DNA of 64,000 nt. Source: Pseudoclavibacter sp. Marseille-Q3772. GTDB lineage: Bacteria; Actinomycetota; Actinomycetes; Actinomycetales; Microbacteriaceae. The notes beneath the pieces are model-generated. The model searched no databases and was not told where the DNA came from. It saw only the letters and a program-made list of their open reading frames with translations. Each line of letters begins with the position of its first letter. Position 1 is the stretch's first letter. Below, piece by piece: positions 1 to 8,926 of the stretch. The translations under genes and the position numbers were made by a program. The stretch covers positions 372,001-436,000 of the forward strand of contig NZ_OU745391.1 in NCBI RefSeq assembly GCF_916618895.1, read 5' to 3'.

Positions 1-1527
1 GACCTGGTCATGATCGAGGATGCCGGGAAGACCGAGGTATTCCAATTCCTCAAGCGAGCCGACCTCTGCGGCGTAGCCAAAGTCCCCACCGTCATAGAGC
101 ACGCGTTCAAATTGCGCATCCGAAGAGATCGCCTCGAACTTGTACCGCGTGAGTTCATCACTGGCCGACTCTTCCCGTTGTGCCTCGGCAAGCTCGCGCT
201 CTTCGGCAGACATCCCGTCCGCTTCTTCCTTGGCATCCGATCTGCGGTCCAGTGCGTGATCGCGTTCCTGCTCAAGAGCATGCGCCAGGGCCGTAAGTTT
301 GGGTACTGAGGGCATAAACACTGTCGCGGTCTCACCGCGCCGTCGAGCACGGACGAACCGGCCGATTGCCTGTGCAAAGAACAGTGGTGTGGATGAACTG
401 GTGGCGTATACACCCACCGCTAGTCGAGGCACATCGACGCCTTCTGACACCATCCGTACCGCCACCATCCAGCGTTCGGTCGATTGCGAGAACTCGTCGA
501 TGCGTGCGGATGCACCCTTATCGTCGCTGAGGATGAGCGCGGGCGCCGTGCCGGTGATGTGTTGCAACAGCGCCGCATATCCGCGAGCGGCCTCATGATC
601 GGTCGCAATCACCAGGCCACCGGCATCCGGTACATCCCGCCGTACCTCGGTGAGTCGTTGGTCAGCTGCCCGCAGCACCTGTTGCATCCACTCACCCTCG
701 GGGTCGAGGGCCGTACGCCAAGCCTGCGAGATAACGTCAGCTGTGTTGTCGTCGGACAAGCTCGCGGACATATCTTCGCCAGCCGTGTCACGCCAGCGCA
801 TACTCCCGGCGTAGTTCATAAACATGACGGGCCGCACGACGCCGTCCGCCAGCGCTCGACCGTAGCCATAGGTGTAGTCAGCCTTCGACACGCGAATACC
901 CTGCGCATCCGGTGCATAACGCACGAACGGGATGGGGGCGGTATCGGAACGAAACGGCGTTCCGGTGAGTGACAGGCGCCGTTCAGCGAATTCGTATGCG
1001 TCGCGGAGCGCGTCACCCCAACTGAGAGTATCGCCACCGTGATGCACCTCATCGAGAATCACCAGTGTTCGTGCCGAAGAACAAAGATGCTCGTGCACAT
1101 AGGGCTTCATTGCCACCTGAGCGTAGGTGACTGCCGCCCCGTGGAAGTCTCGTGAAAGCGCACGCTGGGCATTGGAGAATCGCGGGTCGAGCCGGATGCC
1201 GGCACGCGCAGCCGATGCTGCCCACTGTGTTTTCAGGTGATCGGTCGGGGCAACGACGATGATCCGGTTGACTGTCCCCTCGTGCAAAAGCTCGGCCGCC
1301 AGCCGAAGCGCGAACGTAGTCTTACCGGCACCTGGAGTCGCGGACGCCAGGAAGTCCTTTGGCTGCCTGGCCATGTACAGCGCCAACGCTTCTTGCTGCC
1401 ACGCGCGCAGGTTATCCGCGGTACCCCAGGGAGCACGCGCCGGGAATGCCGGCGAGAGATGCTCGGCAGCGTACGTGCCAAATACTGACCTTGACTCGTC
1501 TGCTGGATGTTCTGTGGAGTGTGCCAA
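1..1527 (-). CDS. SF2 DEAD/DEAH-box helicase, C-terminus cut by window edge
   Basis: This is an open frame of 509 codons on the minus strand that runs off the left edge, so the C-terminus is missing. It shows superfamily II helicase motifs: a Walker A (ATPGAGKT, about residues 63-70), a DEVH Walker B-like box near residue 160, SLTGTPFR (motif III) near 189, and QAIGRFVRAR (motif VI) near 390. The likely role is ATP-driven remodelling of nucleic acid; the substrate cannot be told. The only start codon between the upstream stop and the conserved region is TTG at 1527, 10 bases after the stop of the acyl-CoA-dehydrogenase-like gene, so the two are probably co-transcribed. No clear ribosome binding site precedes the TTG. 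The helicase call is firm, the start less so. Confidence 0.85.
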   Translation of the reverse strand, partial: MAHSTEHPADESRSVFGTYAAEHLSPAFPARAPWGTADNLRAWQQEALALYMARQPKDFLASATPGAGKTTFALRLAAELLHEGTVNRIIVVAPTDHLKTQWAASAARAGIRLDPRFSNAQRALSRDFHGAAVTYAQVAMKPYVHEHLCSSARTLVILDEVHHGGDTLSWGDALRDAYEFAERRLSLTGTPFRSDTAPIPFVRYAPDAQGIRVSKADYTYGYGRALADGVVRPVMFMNYAGSMRWRDTAGEDMSASLSDDNTADVISQAWRTALDPEGEWMQQVLRAADQRLTEVRRDVPDAGGLVIATDHEAARGYAALLQHITGTAPALILSDDKGASARIDEFSQSTERWMVAVRMVSEGVDVPRLAVGVYATSSSTPLFFAQAIGRFVRARRRGETATVFMPSVPKLTALAHALEQERDHALDRRSDAKEEADGMSAEERELAEAQREESASDELTRYKFEAISSDAQFERVLYDGGDFGYAAEVGSLEELEYLGLPGILDHDQV

Positions 1528-1536
1528 CGCGCCCCG

Positions 1537-2706
1537 CTATGCCCCCAGCAACCAGGATGCGATACCGGCGTACACCTTTCGATCTTGCGAGGGGTGAAAT
1601 ACGCTGGCCGCCACATCCCGGTACAGCCGTTCGAGTTCGTGGCCCCGTCGGAACGCCGACCCACCGACCACTTCGAGTGCATCCCGCACGTTATCTCGTG
1701 CTGCCTGTGTCGCCGCGAATTTCGCGGCGGTCAGTCGTGGCGCCCACTGTGCGCCGTGGTCTGCCAGAGCATCAATGTCGGCAGCAACCGATTCCAATTG
1801 CATGCGCGCGGCCAGCTGCCGCTGCCCCATCCTGGCGATCAGTTCACGCACACCGCCGTCTTCGGCAAGGCTCTTGCCGGCAACATAGCTGGTTCGCTGA
1901 TGTGCTGCCTCGACTGCGAGCGTTGTCGCACGTTCTGCCATGCCCAGATAGCAGGCGCCCAGGAGCGTGAGGAAGTTCGAGAAAATACCGAAGATCAGTG
2001 GGCTCGGGCTCGGACCTACGGGTGCGGTTCCGAGGACGCGGGATGCGGGCACGTGCACATTGTCGAGCACGGTCGAGCACGACTGTGTTGCGCGCATACC
2101 CAGCGTGTCCCAATCATCCTTGACGGTTACCCCGGCGTCCTCACGCTCGACGAGCACGTGTACGAGCCGAGGCTCATCACCGCTGTTATCACGACCGAAG
2201 CACCACAGGTGCGTCCACACTGGCGAGAGCGAAGTGAAGATCTTCGTACCGGAGAGTCGGTACCCGCCGTCGCCGTCAGGATCAGCAGTAACAAGCGAGT
2301 CCATGAGCACAGCATCATTGCCGGGCTCTGAGATGCCAAGAGCGATTACCGCTCCGTCTTGAGTTCGCTGCCAGACGAGATCCTCCGCGGAGCCACCGAG
2401 CGGAGTGACACCTCGAGTAGCAAGCACGCGCGCCACTCCCCCGGTGATTAGGTGCATGTTAATCGCCAGTGCCGTAGCTGGTACGGCACTTGCGAGCCGT
2501 GCCTGGTTACTGACGACATCACGCAGCGTGCAGCCGGCCCCGCCGAGCGATTCTGGCAGAAACTGACGTAGATACCCGATCTGCTGCAGGTCGTGGAGGT
2601 CCTCGCGGGGGAACTCGTTGTTCGCGTCGTAATCGGCTGCACGATTACGGAACGTCGCTAGGAGCGAGTCAGTGAGCTGCGGAAAGGAGGTGAAGGTATC
2701 TGCCAT
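1537..2706 (-). CDS. Acyl-CoA-dehydrogenase-family flavoprotein (non-canonical active site)
   Basis: The 389-residue protein has the acyl-CoA dehydrogenase fold pattern: a helical N-terminus, a central beta domain (ISEPGND, GTKIFTSLSP, DDWDTLGMRAT) and a C-terminal helical domain ending ALEVVGGSAF and RLYRDVAASVFHPSQDR. Classical members carry EGT-type residues at the last position; here it reads HPSQD, as in monooxygenase-like relatives of the DszC/SfnB type, so simple acyl-CoA dehydrogenation is doubtful. I chose ATG 2706 because a -10 element TAGGCT lies 7 bases before it, typical of a leaderless mRNA; a GTG at 2736 would add ten residues but has no ribosome binding site. It follows the SpoU methyltransferase gene and precedes the helicase. 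The substrate is unknown. Confidence 0.75.
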   Translation of the reverse strand: MADTFTSFPQLTDSLLATFRNRAADYDANNEFPREDLHDLQQIGYLRQFLPESLGGAGCTLRDVVSNQARLASAVPATALAINMHLITGGVARVLATRGVTPLGGSAEDLVWQRTQDGAVIALGISEPGNDAVLMDSLVTADPDGDGGYRLSGTKIFTSLSPVWTHLWCFGRDNSGDEPRLVHVLVEREDAGVTVKDDWDTLGMRATQSCSTVLDNVHVPASRVLGTAPVGPSPSPLIFGIFSNFLTLLGACYLGMAERATTLAVEAAHQRTSYVAGKSLAEDGGVRELIARMGQRQLAARMQLESVAADIDALADHGAQWAPRLTAAKFAATQAARDNVRDALEVVGGSAFRRGHELERLYRDVAASVFHPSQDRKVYAGIASWLLGA

Positions 2707-2713
2707 GCGTTCT

Positions 2714-2719
2714 AGCCTA
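2714..2719 (-). promoter_or_regulatory. Predicted -10 element (TAGGCT) of the acyl-CoA-dehydrogenase-like gene
   Basis: On the minus strand TAGGCT is followed by 7 bases and ATG 2706, so transcription would start at or next to the start codon. The flank TGGCGCG directly before the TAGGCT is identical to the flank of the uvrA element. Confidence 0.5.
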
Positions 2720-2754
2720 CGCGCCACCTCCGACACCGGTTGTGTGCGCTGTTG

Positions 2755-3573
2755 TTATTGCCGATCCTGAGCCTCTAACAGCGCATAGAGTGCAACGGCG
2801 CTGCTTGCCGCAACGTTGAGTGAATCCACGCCGTGGTGCATGGGAATCATGACCTTGGTGTCTGCTGCTCGTAATGCCGGCGCAGATAATCCGTGCCCCT
2901 CGGTGCCGAGCACCAGAGCGACTCGTTCGGGGCGGCCGTTTGCGAATTGGCGTAGCGTAATCGCTTGCTCATCAAGCGCGAGTGCGGCCAAGGATACATC
3001 CGCATCCGCGAATAGGCGTTGCGCTTGCGGCCATGCCGGCAGTCTCGTCCACGGCACCTGCAGCACCGTCCCCATAGATACACGGACGCTGCGGCGGTAC
3101 AGCGGATCAGCGCAGTGTTCTGTCACGAACACTGCATCGGCGCCGAGCGCAGCAGCATTCCGAAATGCTGCGCCAACATTCGTGTGATCCACGATGCCAT
3201 CAAGGACGAGCGCAGTGCGTGTGTTCGCCAGTAGATCAGCGGCCGCCGGCAGAACGGGTCGATGCATGGCTGCCATCATGCCCCGGTGCATGCGGTAGCC
3301 GGTGATATCGGCCAGCAGTGTTTCACTTCCCACATATACGGGAGTGTCCGGATGGGAGTGCAGCAGTTCAGAAACCTGCGGCAAGAATTTCGGCTGGGTA
3401 AGTACCGAGCGTGGCTGGTGGCCAGCGGCAAGGGCGCGCGCGATCACCTTCGATGATTCCGCCATGTATAAGCCCTCGGCAGGTTCAAGTACTTTGCGCA
3501 GCGCGATATCTGTGAGCGAAACGTAGTCGCGTAGCTCGGGCAGATCCAACGAGTCGATATCAATACGCCGCAT
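2755..3573 (-). CDS. SpoU/TrmH-family RNA 2'-O-methyltransferase
   Basis: The 272-residue protein methylates ribose 2'-OH groups of rRNA or tRNA using S-adenosylmethionine. An N-terminal substrate-binding region (about 1-105) precedes a SPOUT knot domain. The three SpoU motifs are visible: HTNVGAAFRNA (about 130-140, with the conserved Asn and Arg), VLGTEGHGLS (about 223-232) and SLNVAASSAVAL near the C-terminus, which form the cofactor-binding knot. Which nucleotide is modified cannot be told from sequence. ATG 3573 is preceded, 6 bases upstream, by CAGACT, a variant of the -10 element found elsewhere here, so the mRNA may be leaderless. The gene is first in a minus-strand run with the flavoprotein and helicase genes. 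Confidence 0.88.
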   Translation of the reverse strand: MRRIDIDSLDLPELRDYVSLTDIALRKVLEPAEGLYMAESSKVIARALAAGHQPRSVLTQPKFLPQVSELLHSHPDTPVYVGSETLLADITGYRMHRGMMAAMHRPVLPAAADLLANTRTALVLDGIVDHTNVGAAFRNAAALGADAVFVTEHCADPLYRRSVRVSMGTVLQVPWTRLPAWPQAQRLFADADVSLAALALDEQAITLRQFANGRPERVALVLGTEGHGLSAPALRAADTKVMIPMHHGVDSLNVAASSAVALYALLEAQDRQ

Positions 3574-3604
3574 CGTTTCAGTCTGCCACTAGCCCGCTAC
3601 TCGT

Positions 3605-4480
3605 TCATAGCCATGCGCGCAGGATTCGCGCGAGTGCGATCGGCGTTTCGTAGTGCACGAGATGACCGACCCCGTGAATGATATGCAGCTCACTTCCCGT
3701 CATTTGTTTCTGCAGGCAACGAGCATCATCGACCGGGGCCACCGCATCCAGTTCACCGGCAACGAGCAGTGTGCCACGGGGAAACTGATTGGCGTGCGAA
3801 CCAACATCGTCGCTCACGGAGGCACGAAACGCCTCGAGCAGCACCGTTCGATTGGCGAACCGGGAGAAGTATCGCCGGTGTTGGTCGTGGATCCAAGCAC
3901 GCAAGGCCCTGTTCTTGGTCACTGCCATTACTTCGCTCATGATCCGGGTGATCGCTCTGGACGCCATCAGAGCGTGTCCGAGTTTCGAGGGCAGCATCGC
4001 GCCCAAGCGGTAGTAGCCGATCGCAAGGGCAGTCAGGATGCGGTCGGGCCCGCTCAGTGCGTTTCTCGCGATTGGATTCACCAGCGCGATGCGCCGTTGA
4101 GTGAGAGCATTGAGCGCGTTCGCAACCACCATGGAACCGAAGGAGTGACCGAGCACGATCGCCTTCGCATCCGGATCGACGACCTGCAAGAACTCACCGA
4201 GCCATGATGCATAGCTCACAACCGTGTGCTCACTGTCGAGCGGGGTCGATTCACCGAAGCCCGGTAAATCGGGGGCCAGGAAGCGGTACTCCGGGAGTGC
4301 TGCAACCAGCGTTTGTAAACCGTGGTGGGTACCGCGAAAGCCGTGCACGAGCACAACCGTGTGCTCAGCATCCCGCTGCCCGTACTCCCAATATGCCGTC
4401 GTGCTGCCATGGATGGAGACAGTGCGCCGCTCGGTGGGAATTCGAGAAACGGCTATTTCCAAGGGGTTGCGCGGAGTCAT
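3605..4480 (-). CDS. Alpha/beta-hydrolase fold protein
   Basis: The 291-residue protein has a complete alpha/beta-hydrolase signature: oxyanion-hole HG (about 46-47), nucleophile elbow GHSFGS with Ser113, an acidic residue in AGELDAVAP, and a C-terminal GVGHLVHYE supplying the catalytic His. It is probably a soluble esterase or a C-C or peptide hydrolase; the substrate is unknown. A GTG at 4540 would add 20 residues of low-quality sequence. I prefer ATG 4480 because TACACT lies 8 bases before it as a leaderless-type -10. It is transcribed away from treS and ends 31 bases before the methyltransferase gene. Confidence 0.8.
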   Translation of the reverse strand: MTPRNPLEIAVSRIPTERRTVSIHGSTTAYWEYGQRDAEHTVVLVHGFRGTHHGLQTLVAALPEYRFLAPDLPGFGESTPLDSEHTVVSYASWLGEFLQVVDPDAKAIVLGHSFGSMVVANALNALTQRRIALVNPIARNALSGPDRILTALAIGYYRLGAMLPSKLGHALMASRAITRIMSEVMAVTKNRALRAWIHDQHRRYFSRFANRTVLLEAFRASVSDDVGSHANQFPRGTLLVAGELDAVAPVDDARCLQKQMTGSELHIIHGVGHLVHYETPIALARILRAWL

Positions 4481-4555
4481 TGTGCAACAGTGTAAGTCAA
4501 CGCCCGAATCAACCACCGCACCTACCCATCGCGACCCCACAGTGAGGACGATCCA

Positions 4556-6289
4556 ATGAGCTTTGGCTCCCCCGCCATGCTTCCTGGCCTGCAGCGAGAC
4601 GAGAACTGGTTTAAACGCGCCGTCTACTACGAGGTACTCGTACGGTCGTTCGCTGACTCCAATGGTGACGGTATCGGCGACTTTCAGGGCCTAATCTCGA
4701 AGCTCGACTACTTGCAGTGGCTCGGCGTGGATGTGATCTGGGTACCGCCGTTCTTTAAATCACCGCTGCGTGATGGCGGATATGACGTTGAGGACTACCG
4801 AGAGGTGCTGCCCGAATACGGCACGATCGACGATTTCCGTGAGCTAGTCACCAAGGCCCACGAACGCAATATGCGCGTGCTCATCGACATCGTCATCAAC
4901 CACACCTCTGATCAGCACGAATGGTTTCAGGCGTCCCGCAGCGATCCGGACGGCCCCTACGGGGACTACTACGTTTGGAGCGACACCGACGACAAGTTCC
5001 GCGACTATCGAATCATTTTCGTGGACACCGAGGAGTCGAACTGGACGTTCGATACCGAGCGGCGGCAATACTTCTTCCACCGGTTCTTTTCGCACCAGCC
5101 GGATTTGAACTTCCGCTCGCCAGCGGTTCAAGAAGAGGTGTTCGATATCGTGCGCTTCTGGCTGGATATGGGTGTGGACGGCTGCCGACTGGATGCGATT
5201 CCGTACCTGTATGAAACCGAAGAAGGCAACGGCGAATCAGAGCCTGAAACGCACGAGTTTGTGAAACGGCTGCGGGCAATGGTCGATGATGAGTACCCGG
5301 GACGGGTGCTGCTCGCAGAAGCCAACCAGTGGCCACACGAAGTGGTCGACTACTTCGGCACGGACGATGAGCCCGAATGCCATATGGCGTTCGATTTCCC
5401 CACGATGCCGCGAATTTTCTATGCCCTGCGTTCGCAGCAGAAGGCCGAGCTCGAAGAGATTCTCCGCGACCAATTGGAGATTCCGAATACGGCGACCTGG
5501 GGCGTGTTCCTTCGCAACCACGACGAGCTCACACTCGAGATGGTTGATGAGGACTACCGCCAAACGATGTACGGCTGGTATGCCTACGACCCGCGGATGC
5601 GCGTGAATGTCGGGATTCGCCGCCGCCTCGCGCCGCTACTCGAGAACAATCTCGACGAGATCAAACTGGCAAACGCCCTGCTGCTCTCGCTCAAAGGTTC
5701 GCCGTTCCTCTACTACGGCGACGAAATCGGTATGGGTGACAATATCTGGCTGAACGACCGCGATGCGTCCCGAACGCCAATGCATTGGTCGCCCGATCGC
5801 AATGCCGGATTCTCGACTGCCGACGCCGGTAAGCTGCACCTCCCGGTCGTCCAGTCACTCGTGTACAACTACGGTCACGTCAACGTCGAGACCCAAATGG
5901 CACAGTCCGCATCCCTGCTGCACTGGATGCGTCGCATCCTGCACCTGCGTCGCGAGCACCCGGTCTTCGGCTTGGGTGACCTGCAGGTTATCGACACGGA
6001 TCACGAATCGGTGCTCGCCTTCGTGCGAACGCTGTGCGAGGAAGACTCACGCAATCGTGGCGGCTCGCACCTGCGCAGTGAACAGGTGCTGTGCTGTTTC
6101 TCGTTCGCGCACTCCCCCGTTCAGGCCACGATTTCGCTGCCGGATTACGCGGGTATGGAGCTCGAGGATTGCTTCGGCGGTCAGGTGTTCCAGGCCGTCG
6201 CAGAGGATGGCACTATCCGGCTCACCTTCGGTGCGCAACAGTTCTATTGGCTGCGTCTCAACGCGCCACGGGTAGAGAGGAATGGTTGA
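4556..6289 (+). CDS. treS: Trehalose synthase (maltose alpha-D-glucosyltransferase)
   Basis: This GH13 enzyme of 577 residues interconverts maltose and trehalose in the cytoplasm. The N-terminal barrel reads YEVLVRSFADSNGDGIGDF; catalytic residues are Asp213 (GCRLDAIPY), Glu255 (LLAEANQWP) and Asp323 (RNHDELT), and the TreS-type stretch SPFLYYGDEIGMGDNIWLND follows. The length fits a TreS without a fused maltokinase domain. GTGAGGA lies upstream of ATG 4556 as a ribosome binding site. The stop overlaps the next gene's start (TGATG). With glgC and a single-chain glycogen synthase 5 kb away it suggests storage-glucan/trehalose metabolism; no maltokinase (pep2) or glgE gene is in this window. 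Confidence 0.93.
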   Translation: MSFGSPAMLPGLQRDENWFKRAVYYEVLVRSFADSNGDGIGDFQGLISKLDYLQWLGVDVIWVPPFFKSPLRDGGYDVEDYREVLPEYGTIDDFRELVTKAHERNMRVLIDIVINHTSDQHEWFQASRSDPDGPYGDYYVWSDTDDKFRDYRIIFVDTEESNWTFDTERRQYFFHRFFSHQPDLNFRSPAVQEEVFDIVRFWLDMGVDGCRLDAIPYLYETEEGNGESEPETHEFVKRLRAMVDDEYPGRVLLAEANQWPHEVVDYFGTDDEPECHMAFDFPTMPRIFYALRSQQKAELEEILRDQLEIPNTATWGVFLRNHDELTLEMVDEDYRQTMYGWYAYDPRMRVNVGIRRRLAPLLENNLDEIKLANALLLSLKGSPFLYYGDEIGMGDNIWLNDRDASRTPMHWSPDRNAGFSTADAGKLHLPVVQSLVYNYGHVNVETQMAQSASLLHWMRRILHLRREHPVFGLGDLQVIDTDHESVLAFVRTLCEEDSRNRGGSHLRSEQVLCCFSFAHSPVQATISLPDYAGMELEDCFGGQVFQAVAEDGTIRLTFGAQQFYWLRLNAPRVERNG

Positions 6290-6984
6290 TGTCTTGGGCC
6301 GAGCGGATCGTCGTATTCGATACCGAAACAACCGGTATCGATCCGGCAAATGATCGCATTGTCACTGCGTTTGTCGGCATCCTGGATGCGAATGGAGACG
6401 TTGAGCGGGGTACGGACTGGCTCGCAGATCCAGGGGTAGAGATTCCTGAGCGTGCCACCGAAGTCCACGGAATCTCCACCGAAATGGCGCAGCAGGAGGG
6501 CGAACCCGCGGCAGAGGTGACCGCCAAGATCGCTAACTCACTGGCCTGGGTTGCACGTCACAACCTCCCGCTGGTCGTGTTTAATGCTCCCTACGATCTC
6601 ACCCTCCTTGCCGCCGAATGCCGCCGTCACGGTGTGGAGATGCCCGTGCTCGGCGAACAGGTGGTTGACCCACTGATCATTGACCGCCAGGTCGATCGAT
6701 TCCGCAAAGGAAAGCGCACGCTCAGCGACTGCGCCAGTGTGTACGGTGTTGAGCTCCTCGACGCACACGATGCCGGTGCCGACGCCATCGCCAGCGGTCA
6801 CCTGGCCCAGGCGATGGTACAGCGCTACCCCGACCAGCTCGATGTGCCACTGGAACAACTACACCAGCAGCAGGCGAGTTGGGCAGATGCGCAGGCGAGT
6901 GATTTCGAGGACTACATGCGCCGGCAGCGCGATCCAAACTTCACCGCGGATCGAGGCTGGCCACTGCGTACTGGCATCCTCTAG
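6289..6984 (+). CDS. DnaQ-like 3'-5' exonuclease (DEDDh family)
   Basis: The 231-residue protein carries the three exonuclease motifs: FDTETTGID near the N-terminus (Exo I), a central VVFNAPYDLTLL (Exo II), and HDAGADA (Exo III with the DEDDh histidine). It should remove nucleotides from the 3' end of DNA or RNA with two metal ions. It has no polymerase or GIY-YIG partner domain, so it is a stand-alone trimming or proofreading-type nuclease. ATG 6289 overlaps the treS stop by one base and GAGAGGA lies upstream, so translation is coupled. The pairing of a trehalose enzyme with a nuclease does not imply a shared pathway. Family is firm; specific role is unknown. Confidence 0.87.
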   Translation: MSWAERIVVFDTETTGIDPANDRIVTAFVGILDANGDVERGTDWLADPGVEIPERATEVHGISTEMAQQEGEPAAEVTAKIANSLAWVARHNLPLVVFNAPYDLTLLAAECRRHGVEMPVLGEQVVDPLIIDRQVDRFRKGKRTLSDCASVYGVELLDAHDAGADAIASGHLAQAMVQRYPDQLDVPLEQLHQQQASWADAQASDFEDYMRRQRDPNFTADRGWPLRTGIL

Positions 6985-7005
6985 CGACACGGTCTCCAGA
7001 CGCGA

Positions 7006-8442
7006 TCACAGTTTGGGCGCATCATCGCGAATGGGATGATCGAGCTCGTCCTTTCCCAACCCGGCGAACGCGAGCACAAAGATCGTTGCAGCAACGGTGA
7101 CCGCGCCCACCGTGGCAAAGACCCATTCCACGGGAAACAGCTTGCCCACCGGACCAGCAATTGCCGTGGAGAGCGGCATGAGCGCCAAGGAGACGAAAAA
7201 GTCGAGGCTGGACACTCGGCCCAGCATTCGTCTGGGTACGCGACGCTGCAGGAGCGTTCCCCAGATCACGGTACCGGCACCACCGGTCGCACCAATAACG
7301 AACGCTAGAGCAACGATGATCCATAGGTTCCCGACGAATCCGAACAGGCCGAACAGCGCCAGTGGCAGACCCCAAAGGCTCAGCATGACCGTCAGGTAGT
7401 GCTTTGGCAGCGGGAACGAAGAAATCACCAGTGAGCCCACTGCCGCACCGATACCGAAACCGGCAAGCACACTCGCGAATGCATCCGAACCGAGCCCCAG
7501 TTGTTCGCGGATGAGGAAGGGTGTGAGTACTTCGAGGGGCCCCAGGTAGAAGAACAGGATGAACGCGCTCCAGCCGAGCGTCCAGGCCAACCACGGTGTG
7601 CCCACGACGTACTTAACCGCTTCTCGCAAGTCTTGCCACACACTTGTTCTTGTCGCGGCGCTCCCCTGCGCCTGGCTCACCTCGCCCGTACCGCTCAGTG
7701 GCGGCAGCAGGATCGCTCCGGTAACCGGCAGTACCACAGAACCGCTGTGTTCATTGAGCGCTGCGCTATCAGGCGTGCCAACGTCATCGGTGTCTACGCG
7801 GGGGTGTAAGAACCACAGCGCGATGAAGGCAAGCGCGTGTGCTCCCACAATCACCATGATCGCGATCTCTGGTGCGATTGCCGCGGTAATGTACCCTGCC
7901 ACCGCGGGTCCCAACGCCTGAGTGAGTACCGGCCGCCCCATTCCTTCGATTCCGTTAGCGGCAAGGAGTTCATCTTCGGCAAGAATGCGTGGCAGGGAGG
8001 CCGAGTAGGCGGGAAAGAAGAATCCGGTGGCAATCCCGAGAGCAGCGCCGGTGATCGCCAGGTGCCACACTTGCAGCTGGCCGAGCATACCCAGGGTCGC
8101 GCTGAATCCAACCGCCAAGAGGTTGAGCAGCTCGACCGTGCGCAGGATCCATCGACGAGGCAGCCGGTCAGCGGCGATTCCGCCAAGAATTGCGGTGGCG
8201 ATGAGCCCGGATGCCGTTGCCGTACCGACCACTGCAACGGCGACCTCGTCGCCGCCCAGCGCGATTACTTCGTATACCATCGCGACGGCCCACATCCCGG
8301 AGCCAAACAGCGACATGGACATGGCGACCATGAGGATGCGGTAATCGACGGACCGGAACGGGCGCAACACCTTCGGCACCCGTTTGGCTCGGTCTTCTGT
8401 GTGTGGCCGCTGCTGAGGCTCACTCGCGTCATTGCGAGTCAC
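7006..8442 (-). CDS. MFS transporter, EntS/DHA3-like exporter
   Basis: The 478-residue protein has about twelve hydrophobic helices and the loop AADRLPRRWILR after helix 2, the MFS motif A region. It resembles proton-driven drug or siderophore exporters of the DHA3/EntS branch. A basic cytoplasmic N-terminus (about 35 residues) precedes the first helix. GTG 8442 is chosen because AAAGGA sits 7 bases upstream; the upstream ATG lies before this ribosome binding site. The gene is alone on its strand, convergent with the exonuclease gene. A possible -10, TATTCT, lies at 8474-8479 on the minus strand. The substrate cannot be assigned. Confidence 0.85.
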   Translation of the reverse strand: MTRNDASEPQQRPHTEDRAKRVPKVLRPFRSVDYRILMVAMSMSLFGSGMWAVAMVYEVIALGGDEVAVAVVGTATASGLIATAILGGIAADRLPRRWILRTVELLNLLAVGFSATLGMLGQLQVWHLAITGAALGIATGFFFPAYSASLPRILAEDELLAANGIEGMGRPVLTQALGPAVAGYITAAIAPEIAIMVIVGAHALAFIALWFLHPRVDTDDVGTPDSAALNEHSGSVVLPVTGAILLPPLSGTGEVSQAQGSAATRTSVWQDLREAVKYVVGTPWLAWTLGWSAFILFFYLGPLEVLTPFLIREQLGLGSDAFASVLAGFGIGAAVGSLVISSFPLPKHYLTVMLSLWGLPLALFGLFGFVGNLWIIVALAFVIGATGGAGTVIWGTLLQRRVPRRMLGRVSSLDFFVSLALMPLSTAIAGPVGKLFPVEWVFATVGAVTVAATIFVLAFAGLGKDELDHPIRDDAPKL

Positions 8443-8480
8443 GACATCGTCCTTTCGACACATTGCTGCCTTGAGAATAG

Positions 8481-8515
8481 CAACGCGGTGAGGACCTCAG
8501 GCCCTCACCGCGTTG
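8481..8515 (-). terminator. Hairpin terminator after rpmE2
   Basis: A perfect 13-bp inverted repeat (8481-8493 with 8503-8515, arm CAACGCGGTGAGG) with a 9-base loop lies 23 bases past the L31 stop and before the MFS gene. There is no long T-run, which is usual in this group. Confidence 0.65.
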
Positions 8516-8538
8516 CAGTAGCGTAGCGCGTACGAACG

Positions 8539-8796
8539 TTATGCGCGCTTGCCAAACTTCGCGTAGCGGTTCTTGAACTTTTCGACGCGACCGGCCGAGT
8601 CCATAATGCGCTGCTTACCGGTGTAGAACGGGTGCGAGGCGCTCGAGATTTCAACATCAACGACCGGGTAGGTGTTGCCGTCTTCCCACTCGATGGTCTT
8701 CTGGCTGGTGATCGTCGAACGAGTGATGAACTTCTCACCCGAAGCGAGGTCGTTGAATACCACGTAGTGGTAATCCGGGTGGATGTCTGCCTTCAT
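8539..8796 (-). CDS. rpmE2: 50S ribosomal protein L31, type B
   Basis: The 85-residue protein [20 protein letters not shown]... is the type-B (zinc-free) form of L31: the zinc-binding cysteines of type-A L31 are absent. Type-B L31 often substitutes for the zinc form when zinc is scarce. ATG 8796 has AAGGAA upstream. An upstream in-frame TTG at 8898 would add 34 unrelated residues and is rejected. A -10 TAGGCT at 8905-8910 (minus strand) predicts a leader of about 100 bases. No convincing Zur box was found. Confidence 0.93.
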   Translation of the reverse strand: MKADIHPDYHYVVFNDLASGEKFITRSTITSQKTIEWEDGNTYPVVDVEISSASHPFYTGKQRIMDSAGRVEKFKNRYAKFGKRA

Positions 8797-8904
8797 CGTG
8801 TTTCCTTCTTCGACAATGGGATGCAAGTACATAACTGCTTGATGATGATCACCGCTCGCATCCCGAATGGATACATAGCGCGACTCAAGCAAAGCCAAGG
8901 GGCA

Positions 8905-8910
8905 AGCCTA
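8905..8910 (-). promoter_or_regulatory. Predicted -10 element (TAGGCT) upstream of rpmE2
   Basis: TAGGCT on the minus strand would start transcription near 8898, giving rpmE2 an untranslated leader of about 100 bases. The element is the same as that seen at several other genes of this window. Confidence 0.4.
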
Positions 8911-8926
8911 GCACGCAATAGCCCAT

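Noticed and set aside
8838..8856. Possible Zur box (TGATGATGATCA) upstream of rpmE2
   Set aside because: The symmetry is too poor and it lies inside the predicted leader, not at the promoter.
8797..8898. 34-residue extension of L31 from TTG 8898, which follows a leaderless-type TAGGCT
   Set aside because: ATG 8796 has its own ribosome binding site and gives the normal L31 length; the extra residues are not family-like.
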